A program made the translations under genes and the position numbers. This document shows, piece by piece, positions 49,128-57,307 of a stretch of 64,000 bases of DNA. The notes beneath the pieces were generated by a model that had not been told where the DNA came from, ran no database searches, and saw nothing but the letters and a program-made list of their open reading frames with translations. This stretch comes from Bacteroidales bacterium (GTDB taxonomy: Bacteria > Bacteroidota > Bacteroidia > Bacteroidales > WCHB1-69), in contig JAEETJ010000002.1 of assembly GCA_016290295.1 (NCBI GenBank), positions 1 through 64,000 on the forward strand, in the 5' to 3' direction. The stretch's first letter is position 1. Each line of letters begins with the position of its first letter.

Positions 49128-49871
49128 ATGAGTAAAAGCAAAATTAATTGGACGGAGCGCACGTGGAACCCTGTCACTGGCTGTACAAAATATTCGGCAG
49201 GGTGCCAACACTGCTATGCTGAGACTATGGCTAAACGTCTGCGTGGTATGGGGCAGGAAAAGTACAGAAATGGCTTCAAGCTAACCCTTCATCCGGAGGT
49301 TCTTGATGAGCCGATTAAGGTGAAAGAGCCAAGCATGTTCTTTGTGTGCTCGATGGCGGATTTGTTCCATAATAATGTACCGTTTGAGTTCGTTGACAAA
49401 GTAATGACCACTATTGAGTCCACACCGCAGCATATATACCAGGTGTTGACAAAAAGGGCAAATCTGATGCACCAGTATTTCACACTGAAAGGGTATGTTC
49501 CTGAAAATGTTTGGATAGGGACAACTGTCGAGGATGCCGCATACAAAGAAAGAATATGGTATCTGAGCGATTTGAAAAGCACTTGTAATGCAGGTGTAAC
49601 CTTTTTGTCGTGTGAGCCTCTTTTGGGTGATTTGGGGAAACTCGACCTATATGGTATTGATTGGGTTATCGTCGGCGGTGAAAGCGGTCAGCAGGCGAGG
49701 GTAATGAGTAAGGATTGGGTGTTGAACATCAAAAGACAGTGTGAGCAACAAAATGCCGCATTCTTTTTCAAGCAATGGGGAACATACGGTGAGGATGGTG
49801 TCAAACGCAACAAAAATGCCAACGGGAACGAAATAAACGGAATGGTTTATCAGGCATACCCAAATATGTAA
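49128..49871 (+). CDS. DUF5131 phage protein (Gp37/Gp68-like), radical-SAM-like
   Basis: 247 residues. IEWTERTWNPVTGC-type start (INWTERTWNPVTGCTKYSAGCQHCYAE, in pieces residues 6-32) has three Cys in a C-x6-C-x2-C pattern able to bind a 4Fe-4S cluster. Next RLRGMGQEKYRNGFK, FVCSMADLFH, TKRA and SCEPLLG, then VIVGGESGQQARVM and FFKQWG, all standard for DUF5131. Family members are often found in phages; a radical-SAM reaction has been proposed on fold grounds, with substrate unknown. DNA modification is one possibility in this phage. Confidence 0.85.
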   Translation: MSKSKINWTERTWNPVTGCTKYSAGCQHCYAETMAKRLRGMGQEKYRNGFKLTLHPEVLDEPIKVKEPSMFFVCSMADLFHNNVPFEFVDKVMTTIESTPQHIYQVLTKRANLMHQYFTLKGYVPENVWIGTTVEDAAYKERIWYLSDLKSTCNAGVTFLSCEPLLGDLGKLDLYGIDWVIVGGESGQQARVMSKDWVLNIKRQCEQQNAAFFFKQWGTYGEDGVKRNKNANGNEINGMVYQAYPNM

Positions 49872-49882
49872 GGAGGTTTGAT

Positions 49883-50323
49883 ATGAGAGAAATAAAGTAC
49901 AGGGGGAAAAGTGTCAATGACGGAAGGTGGGTGTATGGATACTATGTAAAGTCCGACACCCCTATCGAGTCATGGATTTTGACCTATGTCCGCCATAAAA
50001 GAGGGTGTGTTACAGCCCGGGGCGGCTGGGAGGTCCAATATGACAGCGTTGGCCAGTTCACCGGATTATATGATGTTAACGGGAATGAAATATACGAGGG
50101 TGACATCGTAGAGTGCGTGTCGTGGAACGAGTATTTCTCGGATGTCTCCACAGGAAAGGTGATGGAGCCGTTCAGAAGGACTATGGTTGTTGAATACAGG
50201 AACGGTGCATTCAAAATGATAGAGAAACGACCGCAGCCGCTCGAGGATGCCGTTTGGGATATTGTTTTCGACGGTGATCTGGAGGTTGTCGGAAACATTC
50301 ACGACCAAAAAGCGCATACATAG
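49883..50323 (+). CDS. YopX family protein
   Basis: 146 residues. REIKYRGKSVNDGRWVYGYYVK at the N-terminus and QFTGLYDVNGNEIYEGDIVEC (about residues 57-77) are the family marks, with DLEVVGNIHD near the end. Common in phages; role unknown. GGAGG lies in front of the ATG. Confidence 0.88.
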   Translation: MREIKYRGKSVNDGRWVYGYYVKSDTPIESWILTYVRHKRGCVTARGGWEVQYDSVGQFTGLYDVNGNEIYEGDIVECVSWNEYFSDVSTGKVMEPFRRTMVVEYRNGAFKMIEKRPQPLEDAVWDIVFDGDLEVVGNIHDQKAHT

Positions 50324-50325
50324 CA

Positions 50326-50526
50326 ATGAAAGACACATTGACATTGGTAATGGTTTCGGACGGGATTTACAAGGAGTCTGACAAAGGAGTTGCATATACT
50401 CGGGTTGACACAAGCCAGAAAACATACAGTGCTTTGATTTGTGAAATCAACAAGCTGCGTGAGAGGCTGGCCAGGAAAGATGAGAAAATTAAGTTGATGA
50501 AACAGGAAATCAACGGTTTTAAATAA
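50326..50526 (+). CDS. Small coiled-coil phage protein
   Basis: 66 residues. The C-terminal half (LICEINKLRERLARKDEKIK) is a coiled coil. Starts three bases after the YopX stop. Not recognised. Confidence 0.68.
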   Translation: MKDTLTLVMVSDGIYKESDKGVAYTRVDTSQKTYSALICEINKLRERLARKDEKIKLMKQEINGFK

Positions 50527-50543
50527 ACTAATATGATATTGAT

Positions 50544-50810
50544 ATGGCTACATTGATATTTACTAATGGTGAAAAAAAGCGTGTAGTGCCAGAAAACGGC
50601 AAGACATTCCAGCTACAGGAACTGAGGAGACTGGTGGAATGCGACTGGATAGAGGTTATAAACATGAAGGATGGCCGGTTGCTTGTGGTTGACGAGGAGG
50701 GTAAACTACGGAAAAAAAGGTGCAACACGGCAGCCTCAATAATATACAACCATCCGTATGATGTGATAGTTGGCAATGCCCTGCTGTGTGATGCGGAAGA
50801 GATAGAATGA
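50544..50810 (+). CDS. Small phage protein, unknown
   Basis: 88 residues; beta-strand pattern in LIFTNGEKKRVVPENGKTFQLQELRRLVECDWIEVINMKDGRLLVVDEEGKLRKK (in pieces). It resembles small DUF3846-like phage proteins in the order of strand, helix, D-x-E-x-K; this is weak. The last gene before two terminators. Confidence 0.7.
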   Translation: MATLIFTNGEKKRVVPENGKTFQLQELRRLVECDWIEVINMKDGRLLVVDEEGKLRKKRCNTAASIIYNHPYDVIVGNALLCDAEEIE

Positions 50811-50840
50811 CGCCCGTTCCCATGACTTTCGGGCGTTTTG
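50810..50840 (+). terminator. Terminator 1 of a tandem pair
   Basis: ACGCCCG, 13-base loop, CGGGCGT followed by TTTTG. It begins at the stop codon of the preceding gene. Confidence 0.75.
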
Positions 50841-50854
50841 TTTCCCTTGTTTCG

Positions 50855-50890
50855 AGAAAGCTCCATCAGTGGGGCTTTCTTTTTTTTTAG
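50855..50890 (+). terminator. Terminator 2 of a tandem pair
   Basis: AGAAAGCTCC, ATCAGT loop, GGGGCTTTCT followed by at least eight T. A perfect 10-bp stem with one G-T pair. The tandem arrangement ends the long accessory transcript. Confidence 0.88.
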
Positions 50891-51018
50891 AAAAAAAACT
50901 TCAAAAAATAACGTATAAAATTAAGTTTATAGATTTATTATTTTATAATATACTATAAATCAAGAAAATAAAAATATAAAAATATTCATTATTTTGATTT
51001 TTGTATTTTTATTATTAC

Positions 51019-51026
51019 TATCTTTA
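51019..51026 (+). promoter_or_regulatory. Weak promoter-like -7 box (TAtcTTTA)
   Basis: TATCTTTA, one base off the consensus, in an extremely AT-rich 250-base gap after the tandem terminators and 44 bases before the next ATG. Its upstream words ATTACTATCTTT also occur at the hicAB promoter. Confidence 0.4.
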
Positions 51027-51069
51027 CAGTAGAAACAAACGGAAACATTAACAAAAAAAACAAAAAGTT

Positions 51070-51390
51070 ATGAAGACAACAAATCAGGACAGAAGAAGAG
51101 TAATGAAAAGCGCTTGGGCTCTTTTCAACAAAGGTGCATTTACATTTGCCGATGCGATGCGTATGGCATGGAAATCGGTAAAGCTTAGAATCAGAATGAA
51201 AAGCGGTGTGGTGAGATTTACATTCAGGAAAGTTGACGGCTCGGTCAGGGAAGCCCTTGGGACGCTGATGAGCGACTTCATGCCAGAGACGAGCGGAACG
51301 GGCAGAAGGGACAACTACACACTGCAAACCTACTTTGACGTTGAGAAAGGTCAATACAGGTGCTATTCGATAGTGAACTTAATCAAATAA
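51070..51390 (+). CDS. Small phage protein, unknown
   Basis: 106 residues, basic. SAWALFNKGAFTFADAMRMAWKSVKLR is a helical segment also found in plasmid and phage proteins of Bacteroidota (a WYL-less -sxeAwkl- type), followed by a beta part (GVVRFTFRKVDGSVREALGTL). Not assigned. Leader AAAAAGTTATGA. Confidence 0.65.
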   Translation: MKTTNQDRRRVMKSAWALFNKGAFTFADAMRMAWKSVKLRIRMKSGVVRFTFRKVDGSVREALGTLMSDFMPETSGTGRRDNYTLQTYFDVEKGQYRCYSIVNLIK

Positions 51391-51410
51391 CCATCAAAAG
51401 ACGAAAAGCC

Positions 51411-51812
51411 ATGTTAAAACAGGAATTTGAAGACAGGACAAAGATAAAGGTGAGTGACGAGGAGTATGAGAGCATCAACGAGGTGTACAACAACTCGGAT
51501 GCTGACAAGGATGAGTTTTGCGCTGCTTGGGTGAGAATCAACAGAAAAAGGGTCAACGCCTATATACTGGCTGAACGTGAACGGGAGAACAGGATGAAGT
51601 TCATGGACAGGCTGAGAGATATGCTGTTTGCATACAGATACAGACACAGCTTCATTACACCAGCCGTTGAGGTGATGAGCAAGAAGGATGTCAAGTTCTG
51701 CACGGATAACGGTATGAGCATCTTCTACGACAACAGGCATAGGGAAATCTCAACGACAATAAGCGATGTTACGGGCTGGATTGAGAGCAAGCTGGAAAGC
51801 ATGAGACAATAG
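51411..51812 (+). CDS. Phage protein, unknown
   Basis: 133 residues from the ATG at 51411. Highly charged and helical (FEDRTKIKVSDEEYESINEVYNNS), with a short strand part at the C-terminus. Codon use and spacing fit its neighbours. Not recognised. Confidence 0.7.
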   Translation: MLKQEFEDRTKIKVSDEEYESINEVYNNSDADKDEFCAAWVRINRKRVNAYILAERERENRMKFMDRLRDMLFAYRYRHSFITPAVEVMSKKDVKFCTDNGMSIFYDNRHREISTTISDVTGWIESKLESMRQ

Positions 51813-51838
51813 TATTAACCATAAAAGACAAACGAGCT

Positions 51839-52219
51839 ATGAAACGACAGAAGTTTATGACAAAGGAGACGGAGAAATGGATGAAGAAGTATCCGTTGTA
51901 CTCCCAAGACGGCAAGGCCGAGAATGCCGTGATTACGGCAAAGTATTTCTTCCACAACTTCACATGGTATGTGATGGAGTGGGACAGTGACGACACGTTC
52001 TTCGGAATAGTGTTGAACGGAGGAGAGTGCAAGTACGGGTATTTCTCCGCTAAGGAGCTGCAGCAGGTTAGGGATAAGTGTGGGCTGTATGTGGAGAGGG
52101 ATATATATTTCAGGCCACAAACGGTTGAGGAGGCTTCAAAAAGCGGTGAGTGCTATCTCAAGGACTTCGTTGAGAATTTGAAGCGACTGAGAGAGATGTA
52201 TGGCGAAAACGTAAATTAA
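51839..52219 (+). CDS. Phage protein, unknown (DUF2958-like)
   Basis: 126 residues. KKYPLYSQDGKAENAVITAKYFFHNFTWYVMEWDSDDTFFGIVLNGGECKYGYFSAKEL (in pieces) resembles DUF2958 proteins, which read A-K-F-F-x-P-x-x-x-W-T-W-Y-x-x-E and then F-G-x-V. Role of that family is unknown. Leader GAGCTATGA. Confidence 0.65.
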   Translation: MKRQKFMTKETEKWMKKYPLYSQDGKAENAVITAKYFFHNFTWYVMEWDSDDTFFGIVLNGGECKYGYFSAKELQQVRDKCGLYVERDIYFRPQTVEEASKSGECYLKDFVENLKRLREMYGENVN

Positions 52220-52271
52220 TCAGAATAACAAAAATCAAATCAAAGTAATCAAACCAACAAAAAGCAAAGTT

Positions 52272-53129
52272 ATGGAAACATTGAATTTCAAAGAAGAAAA
52301 AGTGCAGGTCTTGACGTTTGACCAATTGAAAAGAACCCACAAGGAAAACGACATAATGGGAAAGCCTTTGAAAGGCATCTACCATTATGAGCTGATTGAG
52401 AATATCAGCGAAATCCTTTTGAGCCACAATCTGAAGATGCAAATAGACGAAATATTTGCGGCCCAGAACAAAGACCGTAACCAGCCTGGTGTTGTGGTGC
52501 TTCCGCAGGTTGAGCAGCAGTACGGACAGAATGCCGTGGAGGCTCATGTGTTGAGAAGGGTGTTTGCGAATATCAGCATCCACAATCTTGACACTGACGA
52601 GTTCACGTCAAATCTCGTGGCCACATTTCATCAGAACGGAATACAGGTTGGCTTCGGAAACATGGTCAAGGTATGCCACAATCAGTGCATACTTGGAGCC
52701 GACAGGGTAATCTCTAACTACGGAAAGAATGGTATGACAATAGAGGGCATGTTCAACACGATAAAGGATTGGGCTCAGAGATACGACGACATCATAATGC
52801 CAGAACGTGAGACGCTGGAGAGAATGAAAAATCAAGTAGTGGAGCCGCAGATGCTTCTTGCCATGATTGGTGAGTTGACAGCAATAAGGGTGGCGCACGA
52901 CACAACGAACCAGAGCATCAAGAGAAGCGGTACATATCCAATGAATCAAGCACAGATTAGTATGTTCACAGAGGATTTACTGGTGACGCAGGCTGAGAAA
53001 CAGCAAATTACCGTGTGGGATGTGTATAACGCGGCCACCGAGCTGTACAAGGCAGACAGGATGGAAATCCCCAATGTTCTTCCACAGCATGTGGCCATGA
53101 CGGAGTTTCTTTACAAGTACATGGGATAA
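52272..53129 (+). CDS. DUF932-like phage/plasmid protein
   Basis: 285 residues. TSNLVATFHQNGIQVGFGNMVKVCHNQCIL (about residues 115-145 in pieces) fits the core of DUF932-type proteins, in which a G-x-x-V/C-x-N motif is conserved; the C-terminal part is helical. Such proteins are found on plasmids and phages, with unknown role. It is the last gene before a terminator and the late operon. Confidence 0.68.
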   Translation: METLNFKEEKVQVLTFDQLKRTHKENDIMGKPLKGIYHYELIENISEILLSHNLKMQIDEIFAAQNKDRNQPGVVVLPQVEQQYGQNAVEAHVLRRVFANISIHNLDTDEFTSNLVATFHQNGIQVGFGNMVKVCHNQCILGADRVISNYGKNGMTIEGMFNTIKDWAQRYDDIIMPERETLERMKNQVVEPQMLLAMIGELTAIRVAHDTTNQSIKRSGTYPMNQAQISMFTEDLLVTQAEKQQITVWDVYNAATELYKADRMEIPNVLPQHVAMTEFLYKYMG

Positions 53130-53151
53130 ATTTCGTGTTTCGTACATTGTG

Positions 53152-53181
53152 AACGACAGTCTTATGGCTGTCGTTTTTTTT
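53152..53181 (+). terminator. Terminator before the late operon
   Basis: ACGACAG, TCTTATGG loop, CTGTCGT then eight T, 23 bases after the DUF932-like gene. Confidence 0.88.
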
Positions 53182-53325
53182 ATGTTTATCGTTCAATACA
53201 AAAGTATTACTTGATATAGACCAATTAATATTTACATGTGGTTCCTAAGTCCACTCTAAAGCTTGAAAATGCAACAATAATGAATGAATTTTGCATGGTA
53301 CTGAAACATGAAAAAATTTTTTGAA

Positions 53326-53344
53326 AAAATTCTATAAATAGAAT
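53326..53344 (+). promoter_or_regulatory. Perfect palindrome upstream of the late promoter (copy 2 of 2)
   Basis: ATTCTAT-AA-ATAGAAT (53329-53344) with three extra A in front; the 19 bases are identical to the complement of 23012-23030. It ends 21 bases before the -7 box of the portal gene, covering about -36 to -54 relative to the expected start. Confidence 0.68.
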
Positions 53345-53365
53345 CGTCAATTCAAAAAAAAGAAT

Positions 53366-53373
53366 TATTTTTG
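53366..53373 (+). promoter_or_regulatory. Late promoter -7 box (TAttTTTG)
   Basis: TATTTTTGC 15 bases before the portal ATG (53389), after a terminator and the palindrome; it would drive the head and tail genes. Confidence 0.68.
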
Positions 53374-53388
53374 CAACAAGTTTTGATT

Positions 53389-54756
53389 ATGAGAATATTA
53401 GGATTTGAAATCAGCAGGGTAAAGAAGAGTGTTGACATGGTGAGTGTGGAAAGCATCGTGGACAACGCCGGTGTAACATACTCCGTAAGCGACGATATCG
53501 CCAACAATGATTTTGTGCAGGCCTTCAAGTCGTTGCCGGAAGTTGCGTTCCCGGTAATGTATATCATTACAAGGATGCGTAATGCAGAGATTGTGTTATG
53601 CAGGTATGCGGATGACAGCGAGATGTGGAGTAGCGACAAACGCCTGTATGGGGAGGAAAGGCTTCTTGCCAAGCGTGTTAAGGCGATACTTGAAAGGCCA
53701 AATTTCTACCAGAACTTCAACGAGTTCATGGAACAGTATTTTCTTCAGAAGTATCTTACGGGAAATGCTTTTGTTTATGCCACGGGTGTCGTCAATTCGG
53801 ATAGCATGTGGCGGTATGTGGATTCATTGAGGGTGTTGCCTACGAGGAACGTGACCATAGACGCCAACATCAAAAGTGCATACATCACAAGTGACGGATA
53901 TGGAGACATGATAAGAGGGTACAGGCTTTTTGACGGTGGCGTAACAAAGACCATACCGCAGGAGTTTGTGATGTTCACACGAGACATGCAGCCGTTGGAG
54001 AACGAAGTGAGGATGAAGGGATTGTCAAGACTTGTCACACAGTCCAAGTGCATCAAGAATCTTTATGAGGTTTATGATGCGAGGTTTAACATATATAACA
54101 AACGTGGGGCATTGGGAGCGATAGTTAACGGAAAGCATGATGCTGACGGTACATCGGCAATGACCGAGAAGGAAAAAGACAATATCAGGGGTGAATTCAA
54201 ACGTACGTATGGTATAACAGGAAAGAGAGACCCTTACGCATTGATTGATGTTCCCGTCAATTTTGTTAAATTTGGCGCAAGTATAGAGGAGTTGCAGCCT
54301 TTTAAGGAGACCCTGTTGGACGCTACGCAGATAGCCGCATTGTTCCAGGTGAAGAAGGAACTGATACCGAGGGATGGCAATTCCACGTATTCAAATCAGG
54401 AGCAGGCGGAAATTTCCGCATACAATGACATGGTGATACCCGAAGTGGGGTCTTTCCTTGACTCGTTGAGCTCGTTCATCGGATTGAAGAATGTTGGTGG
54501 TGGTTATTATCTGAAAGCCAAGTGGGACAGTGTGGAGGTTCTGAAAAAGAATGTCGAGCAGAAGGCAAACAGTGACAAGAAAGTAGTAGAGAAGGAGTTG
54601 CTGAAGTTTAATAACGGGCTATGCACACTTAACGATGTGCTTGTAGCAATAGGTAAGGAAAAGAAACCTGACAGCATATACAACAAGACAAAGCTCGAAA
54701 TGAGCGAAGAGGAATTGAGTGTATTATCAAAATTAAACATCAATGGAAAAGATTGA
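53389..54756 (+). CDS. HK97-type portal protein
   Basis: 455 residues from the ATG at 53389 (an upstream TTG-type start falls in the promoter). Forms the dodecameric ring through which DNA enters the head. Landmarks: NNDFVQAFKSLPEVAFPVMYIITRM, LTGNAFVYATG (about residues 127-137), FVMFTRDMQ, GALGAIVNG, and ATQIAALFQVKKELIPRDGNSTYSNQEQAEISAYNDMVIPEV (in pieces about 320-365), all typical. Followed with a 14-base overlap by the protease gene. Confidence 0.88.
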   Translation: MRILGFEISRVKKSVDMVSVESIVDNAGVTYSVSDDIANNDFVQAFKSLPEVAFPVMYIITRMRNAEIVLCRYADDSEMWSSDKRLYGEERLLAKRVKAILERPNFYQNFNEFMEQYFLQKYLTGNAFVYATGVVNSDSMWRYVDSLRVLPTRNVTIDANIKSAYITSDGYGDMIRGYRLFDGGVTKTIPQEFVMFTRDMQPLENEVRMKGLSRLVTQSKCIKNLYEVYDARFNIYNKRGALGAIVNGKHDADGTSAMTEKEKDNIRGEFKRTYGITGKRDPYALIDVPVNFVKFGASIEELQPFKETLLDATQIAALFQVKKELIPRDGNSTYSNQEQAEISAYNDMVIPEVGSFLDSLSSFIGLKNVGGGYYLKAKWDSVEVLKKNVEQKANSDKKVVEKELLKFNNGLCTLNDVLVAIGKEKKPDSIYNKTKLEMSEEELSVLSKLNINGKD

Positions 54757-55720
54757 ACAATTGAACATCAAGACAAAGTCAATGGAAATTGGCGGCAATG
54801 AGGGAGAGGTAACCATAGCTGTCAATGGCATAGGCGTTCTTGACTATCAGAATGACATCTCCATGAGCGGAAGCTTCGATAAGACGCTCAAGGAGAATTT
54901 CAAGAACATCAGACACTATCTGAACCATAACACAGAACAGTTGATCGGCTGTCCTATAGAGGGGAAGGAGGAGAACGGAAGCCTCGTGTTCAAAAGTGCG
55001 TTGTGCCTTGATACAGAGATTGGCCGTGACACATACGCCCTGTACAAGTTGTATCACAAGCATGGAAACACATTGCAGCACTCAATAGGTTGCACACCTG
55101 TCAAGAGAGATGTGAATGACAAGCGTAAGGTGTTGGAATGGAAGTTGTTCGAGTTCAGTACACTTACAAAGATAGGTGCGTGTCCGGGCACACATCTTAT
55201 TGACATCAAGTCTGCAGACTTCATGAAAGACCCTAAACAGGCTCTTGAGATGTTGAAAGACGCCAGACATTTCAGGTTGTCAGACAAACTGGCAAAGGAA
55301 TATGACCTTACAGCTGAAATGCTGGAGAAGGCATTGGCCGGAAAACTGAGAATGGTGCAGTGTGATTGTGGCATGTCATTTGATTATGACACATTGCATG
55401 AATACAGCCTTGAGGAAGATGTGAAGGATGAATACAGGGATTGGTTGAGATGGATGGCTGGTGACATTGTGAGGGATGAGCTCAACAATAGGAAAGACGA
55501 GTTGAGGGAAGAAGTACTGGGCCTTATTCAGACGAAAAAATCGCTATTGGATGTGGAGAAGTATGTGCGCTGTCCAAGATGCGGAAGAAGAATATATAGC
55601 AGTGACATTATGGTATTCAATGTTAGCAGTGTTGAGCCGAAGCCGCAGACTGGCACTTCGGAAAATGGAGCCGCAAAAAGCACTTCATTGTTCAGTGTGG
55701 CTGACATTCTGGTACAATAG
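54743..55720 (+). CDS. Prohead protease with extra zinc-ribbon-like tail
   Basis: 325 residues. HK97-family (U35-like) serine protease that trims capsid and scaffold: GIGVLDYQNDISMSGSFDKTL, NIRHYLNHNTEQLIG (catalytic His about residue 60) and LQHSIGCTP (catalytic Ser about 114). The family is normally about 180-220 residues; here a further 130 residues carry CDCG (about 206) and CPRCG (about 277), a possible zinc ribbon. It overlaps the portal gene and precedes the capsid gene. The role of the tail is unknown. Confidence 0.85.
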   Translation: MEKIEQLNIKTKSMEIGGNEGEVTIAVNGIGVLDYQNDISMSGSFDKTLKENFKNIRHYLNHNTEQLIGCPIEGKEENGSLVFKSALCLDTEIGRDTYALYKLYHKHGNTLQHSIGCTPVKRDVNDKRKVLEWKLFEFSTLTKIGACPGTHLIDIKSADFMKDPKQALEMLKDARHFRLSDKLAKEYDLTAEMLEKALAGKLRMVQCDCGMSFDYDTLHEYSLEEDVKDEYRDWLRWMAGDIVRDELNNRKDELREEVLGLIQTKKSLLDVEKYVRCPRCGRRIYSSDIMVFNVSSVEPKPQTGTSENGAAKSTSLFSVADILVQ

Positions 55721-55753
55721 TTATAATAAAAATCGAAAAAAGAAAGAAAAGAA

Positions 55754-57247
55754 ATGGAAAAATTGGAAGTTATTTTGAAAAGCGCTATCCCGTTTGACGA
55801 GATGAGCGACGAGCAGAAGAAACAGTTCGCCACTTTGGAGAAGCAGTTTCAGGACAACGTGAAGAAGTTCGGAGACGAAGTGACAAAGAGCTTCAAACAG
55901 GAAATCGAGAGCCTGAAATCTGAGATGGACAACGACGAGAAAATCGCCGAGTTGAAGAAGTCCCTTGACTCCATCGTGAAAAACATCGAGAAGAACAAAA
56001 AAGATAACGCTGACATCGCAAAAACCGTTGAAGATGTTAACACACTGAAAGAGAACCTTTCAAACGTGCAGAAGTCTTTGGATGTTGTGATGGAAGAGAA
56101 CAAGAAGCTTGTCAATGAGTTGGCAAAGGCTAAGGATGCTGGTTTGACTGGCGAGGAACGCAAAAAGACCTACACAGACCTTATCCGTGCAGCTATTGTG
56201 AAGTCCGCAGACAGAATCAAACAGCTGAACGCTTCCCAAGAAATGCTGAACCTTACCTCCGTGGTGGCTAAATCAGCCGAGGAGGATTTAACCTCTCACA
56301 TCACCGGAAGTGCAAGTGGTTTGGCCGCATTGGCTGGTGTTGAGCCAGGTGTTACCAGAGTGCAGAGACGTACACCGTACCTGCGTCAGATTGTTGATGT
56401 TACCCCAATCACCGAAGGTGTCGCCAAGTGGATTGAGCAGGAAGCCGGTGAGGGTGATGCAGGAACAACCGCAGAGGGCGCGACCAAGAATCAGGTTGAC
56501 CAGGATTGGGTGACAAAGGTTGCCAAAGTAGAGAAAATCACAGCCTATACCAAGGCAAGTGAGGAACTCATGGAGGATATTGAGTTTGCCGCTTCCGAAA
56601 TCGCAGCCGACTTGGCGGAAAGACTGCTTTTGGCTGAGGATGCCCAGATTTACGGCGGTAACGGAACCAGTCCGAACCTGAAAGGTCTGACCGCATACGC
56701 TCCGGCATTCACCGTGACTGATTCAACCAACAACAGTTTCTACCACAAGATTCCGTATGCTTCGCATATTGACGTGTTGAGAGTTGCAGTGGCATTGATC
56801 GCTGGTCAGAACTTTGTGCCTACACACGTTCTGCTGAACCCAATCGACGCTGCCCTTATCGATTTGACCAAGGCTTCAGACGGCGCATACGTCAACAAGA
56901 CTGTCAATGACATGTTGAAGAACCTTGTTGTCATTGAGAACACTGGTGTTACAGCAGGCACGTTCCTCATTGGAGACATGAACAAGTCGAAGTACCGTGT
57001 CCGCAAAGACCTCAGTCTGATTGTTGCGAGAGGCGGTGACGACCTTATCAAGAACCTGTTCACATTCGTTGGTGAAATCCGTGGTGCACACTACGTTAAG
57101 AGCAACCATGTGAACGCATTCCTGAAAGGAACGTTCTCAAGCTGTATCACTGCAATCACCGCAGGCTCAACCACACAGAAGGTGGAAATCGCTGGTCCTC
57201 TCAATGAAAGCAAAGACGCTCTTTTGATGGAATCAAAGGTTTCTTAA
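55754..57247 (+). CDS. Major capsid protein (HK97 fold) with N-terminal scaffold domain
   Basis: 497 residues. Residues about 1-155 are a Lys/Glu-rich coiled coil (delta/scaffold domain, to be removed by the protease). The capsid part follows: LTSHITGSASGLAALAGVEPGVTRVQRRTPYLRQIVDVTPITEGVAKWIEQEAGEG (in pieces), KITAYTKASEELMEDI (about 258-273), a P-domain/A-domain segment with AEDAQIYGGNGTSPNLKGL and HVLLNPIDAALI, and FVGEIRGAHYVKSNHVNAFLKGTF. Length and codon use are typical of a strongly expressed phage gene. Confidence 0.93.
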   Translation: MEKLEVILKSAIPFDEMSDEQKKQFATLEKQFQDNVKKFGDEVTKSFKQEIESLKSEMDNDEKIAELKKSLDSIVKNIEKNKKDNADIAKTVEDVNTLKENLSNVQKSLDVVMEENKKLVNELAKAKDAGLTGEERKKTYTDLIRAAIVKSADRIKQLNASQEMLNLTSVVAKSAEEDLTSHITGSASGLAALAGVEPGVTRVQRRTPYLRQIVDVTPITEGVAKWIEQEAGEGDAGTTAEGATKNQVDQDWVTKVAKVEKITAYTKASEELMEDIEFAASEIAADLAERLLLAEDAQIYGGNGTSPNLKGLTAYAPAFTVTDSTNNSFYHKIPYASHIDVLRVAVALIAGQNFVPTHVLLNPIDAALIDLTKASDGAYVNKTVNDMLKNLVVIENTGVTAGTFLIGDMNKSKYRVRKDLSLIVARGGDDLIKNLFTFVGEIRGAHYVKSNHVNAFLKGTFSSCITAITAGSTTQKVEIAGPLNESKDALLMESKVS

Positions 57248-57307
57248 TTGTGATTAAGCACTGATGTGTTGTTAACAATAGTCGTAATTTTTAAAAAAAT
57301 TAATATT

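Noticed and set aside
50928-50958. Inverted repeat TTTATAG/CTATAAA
   Set aside because: Only seven bases in an extremely AT-rich gap; likely chance.
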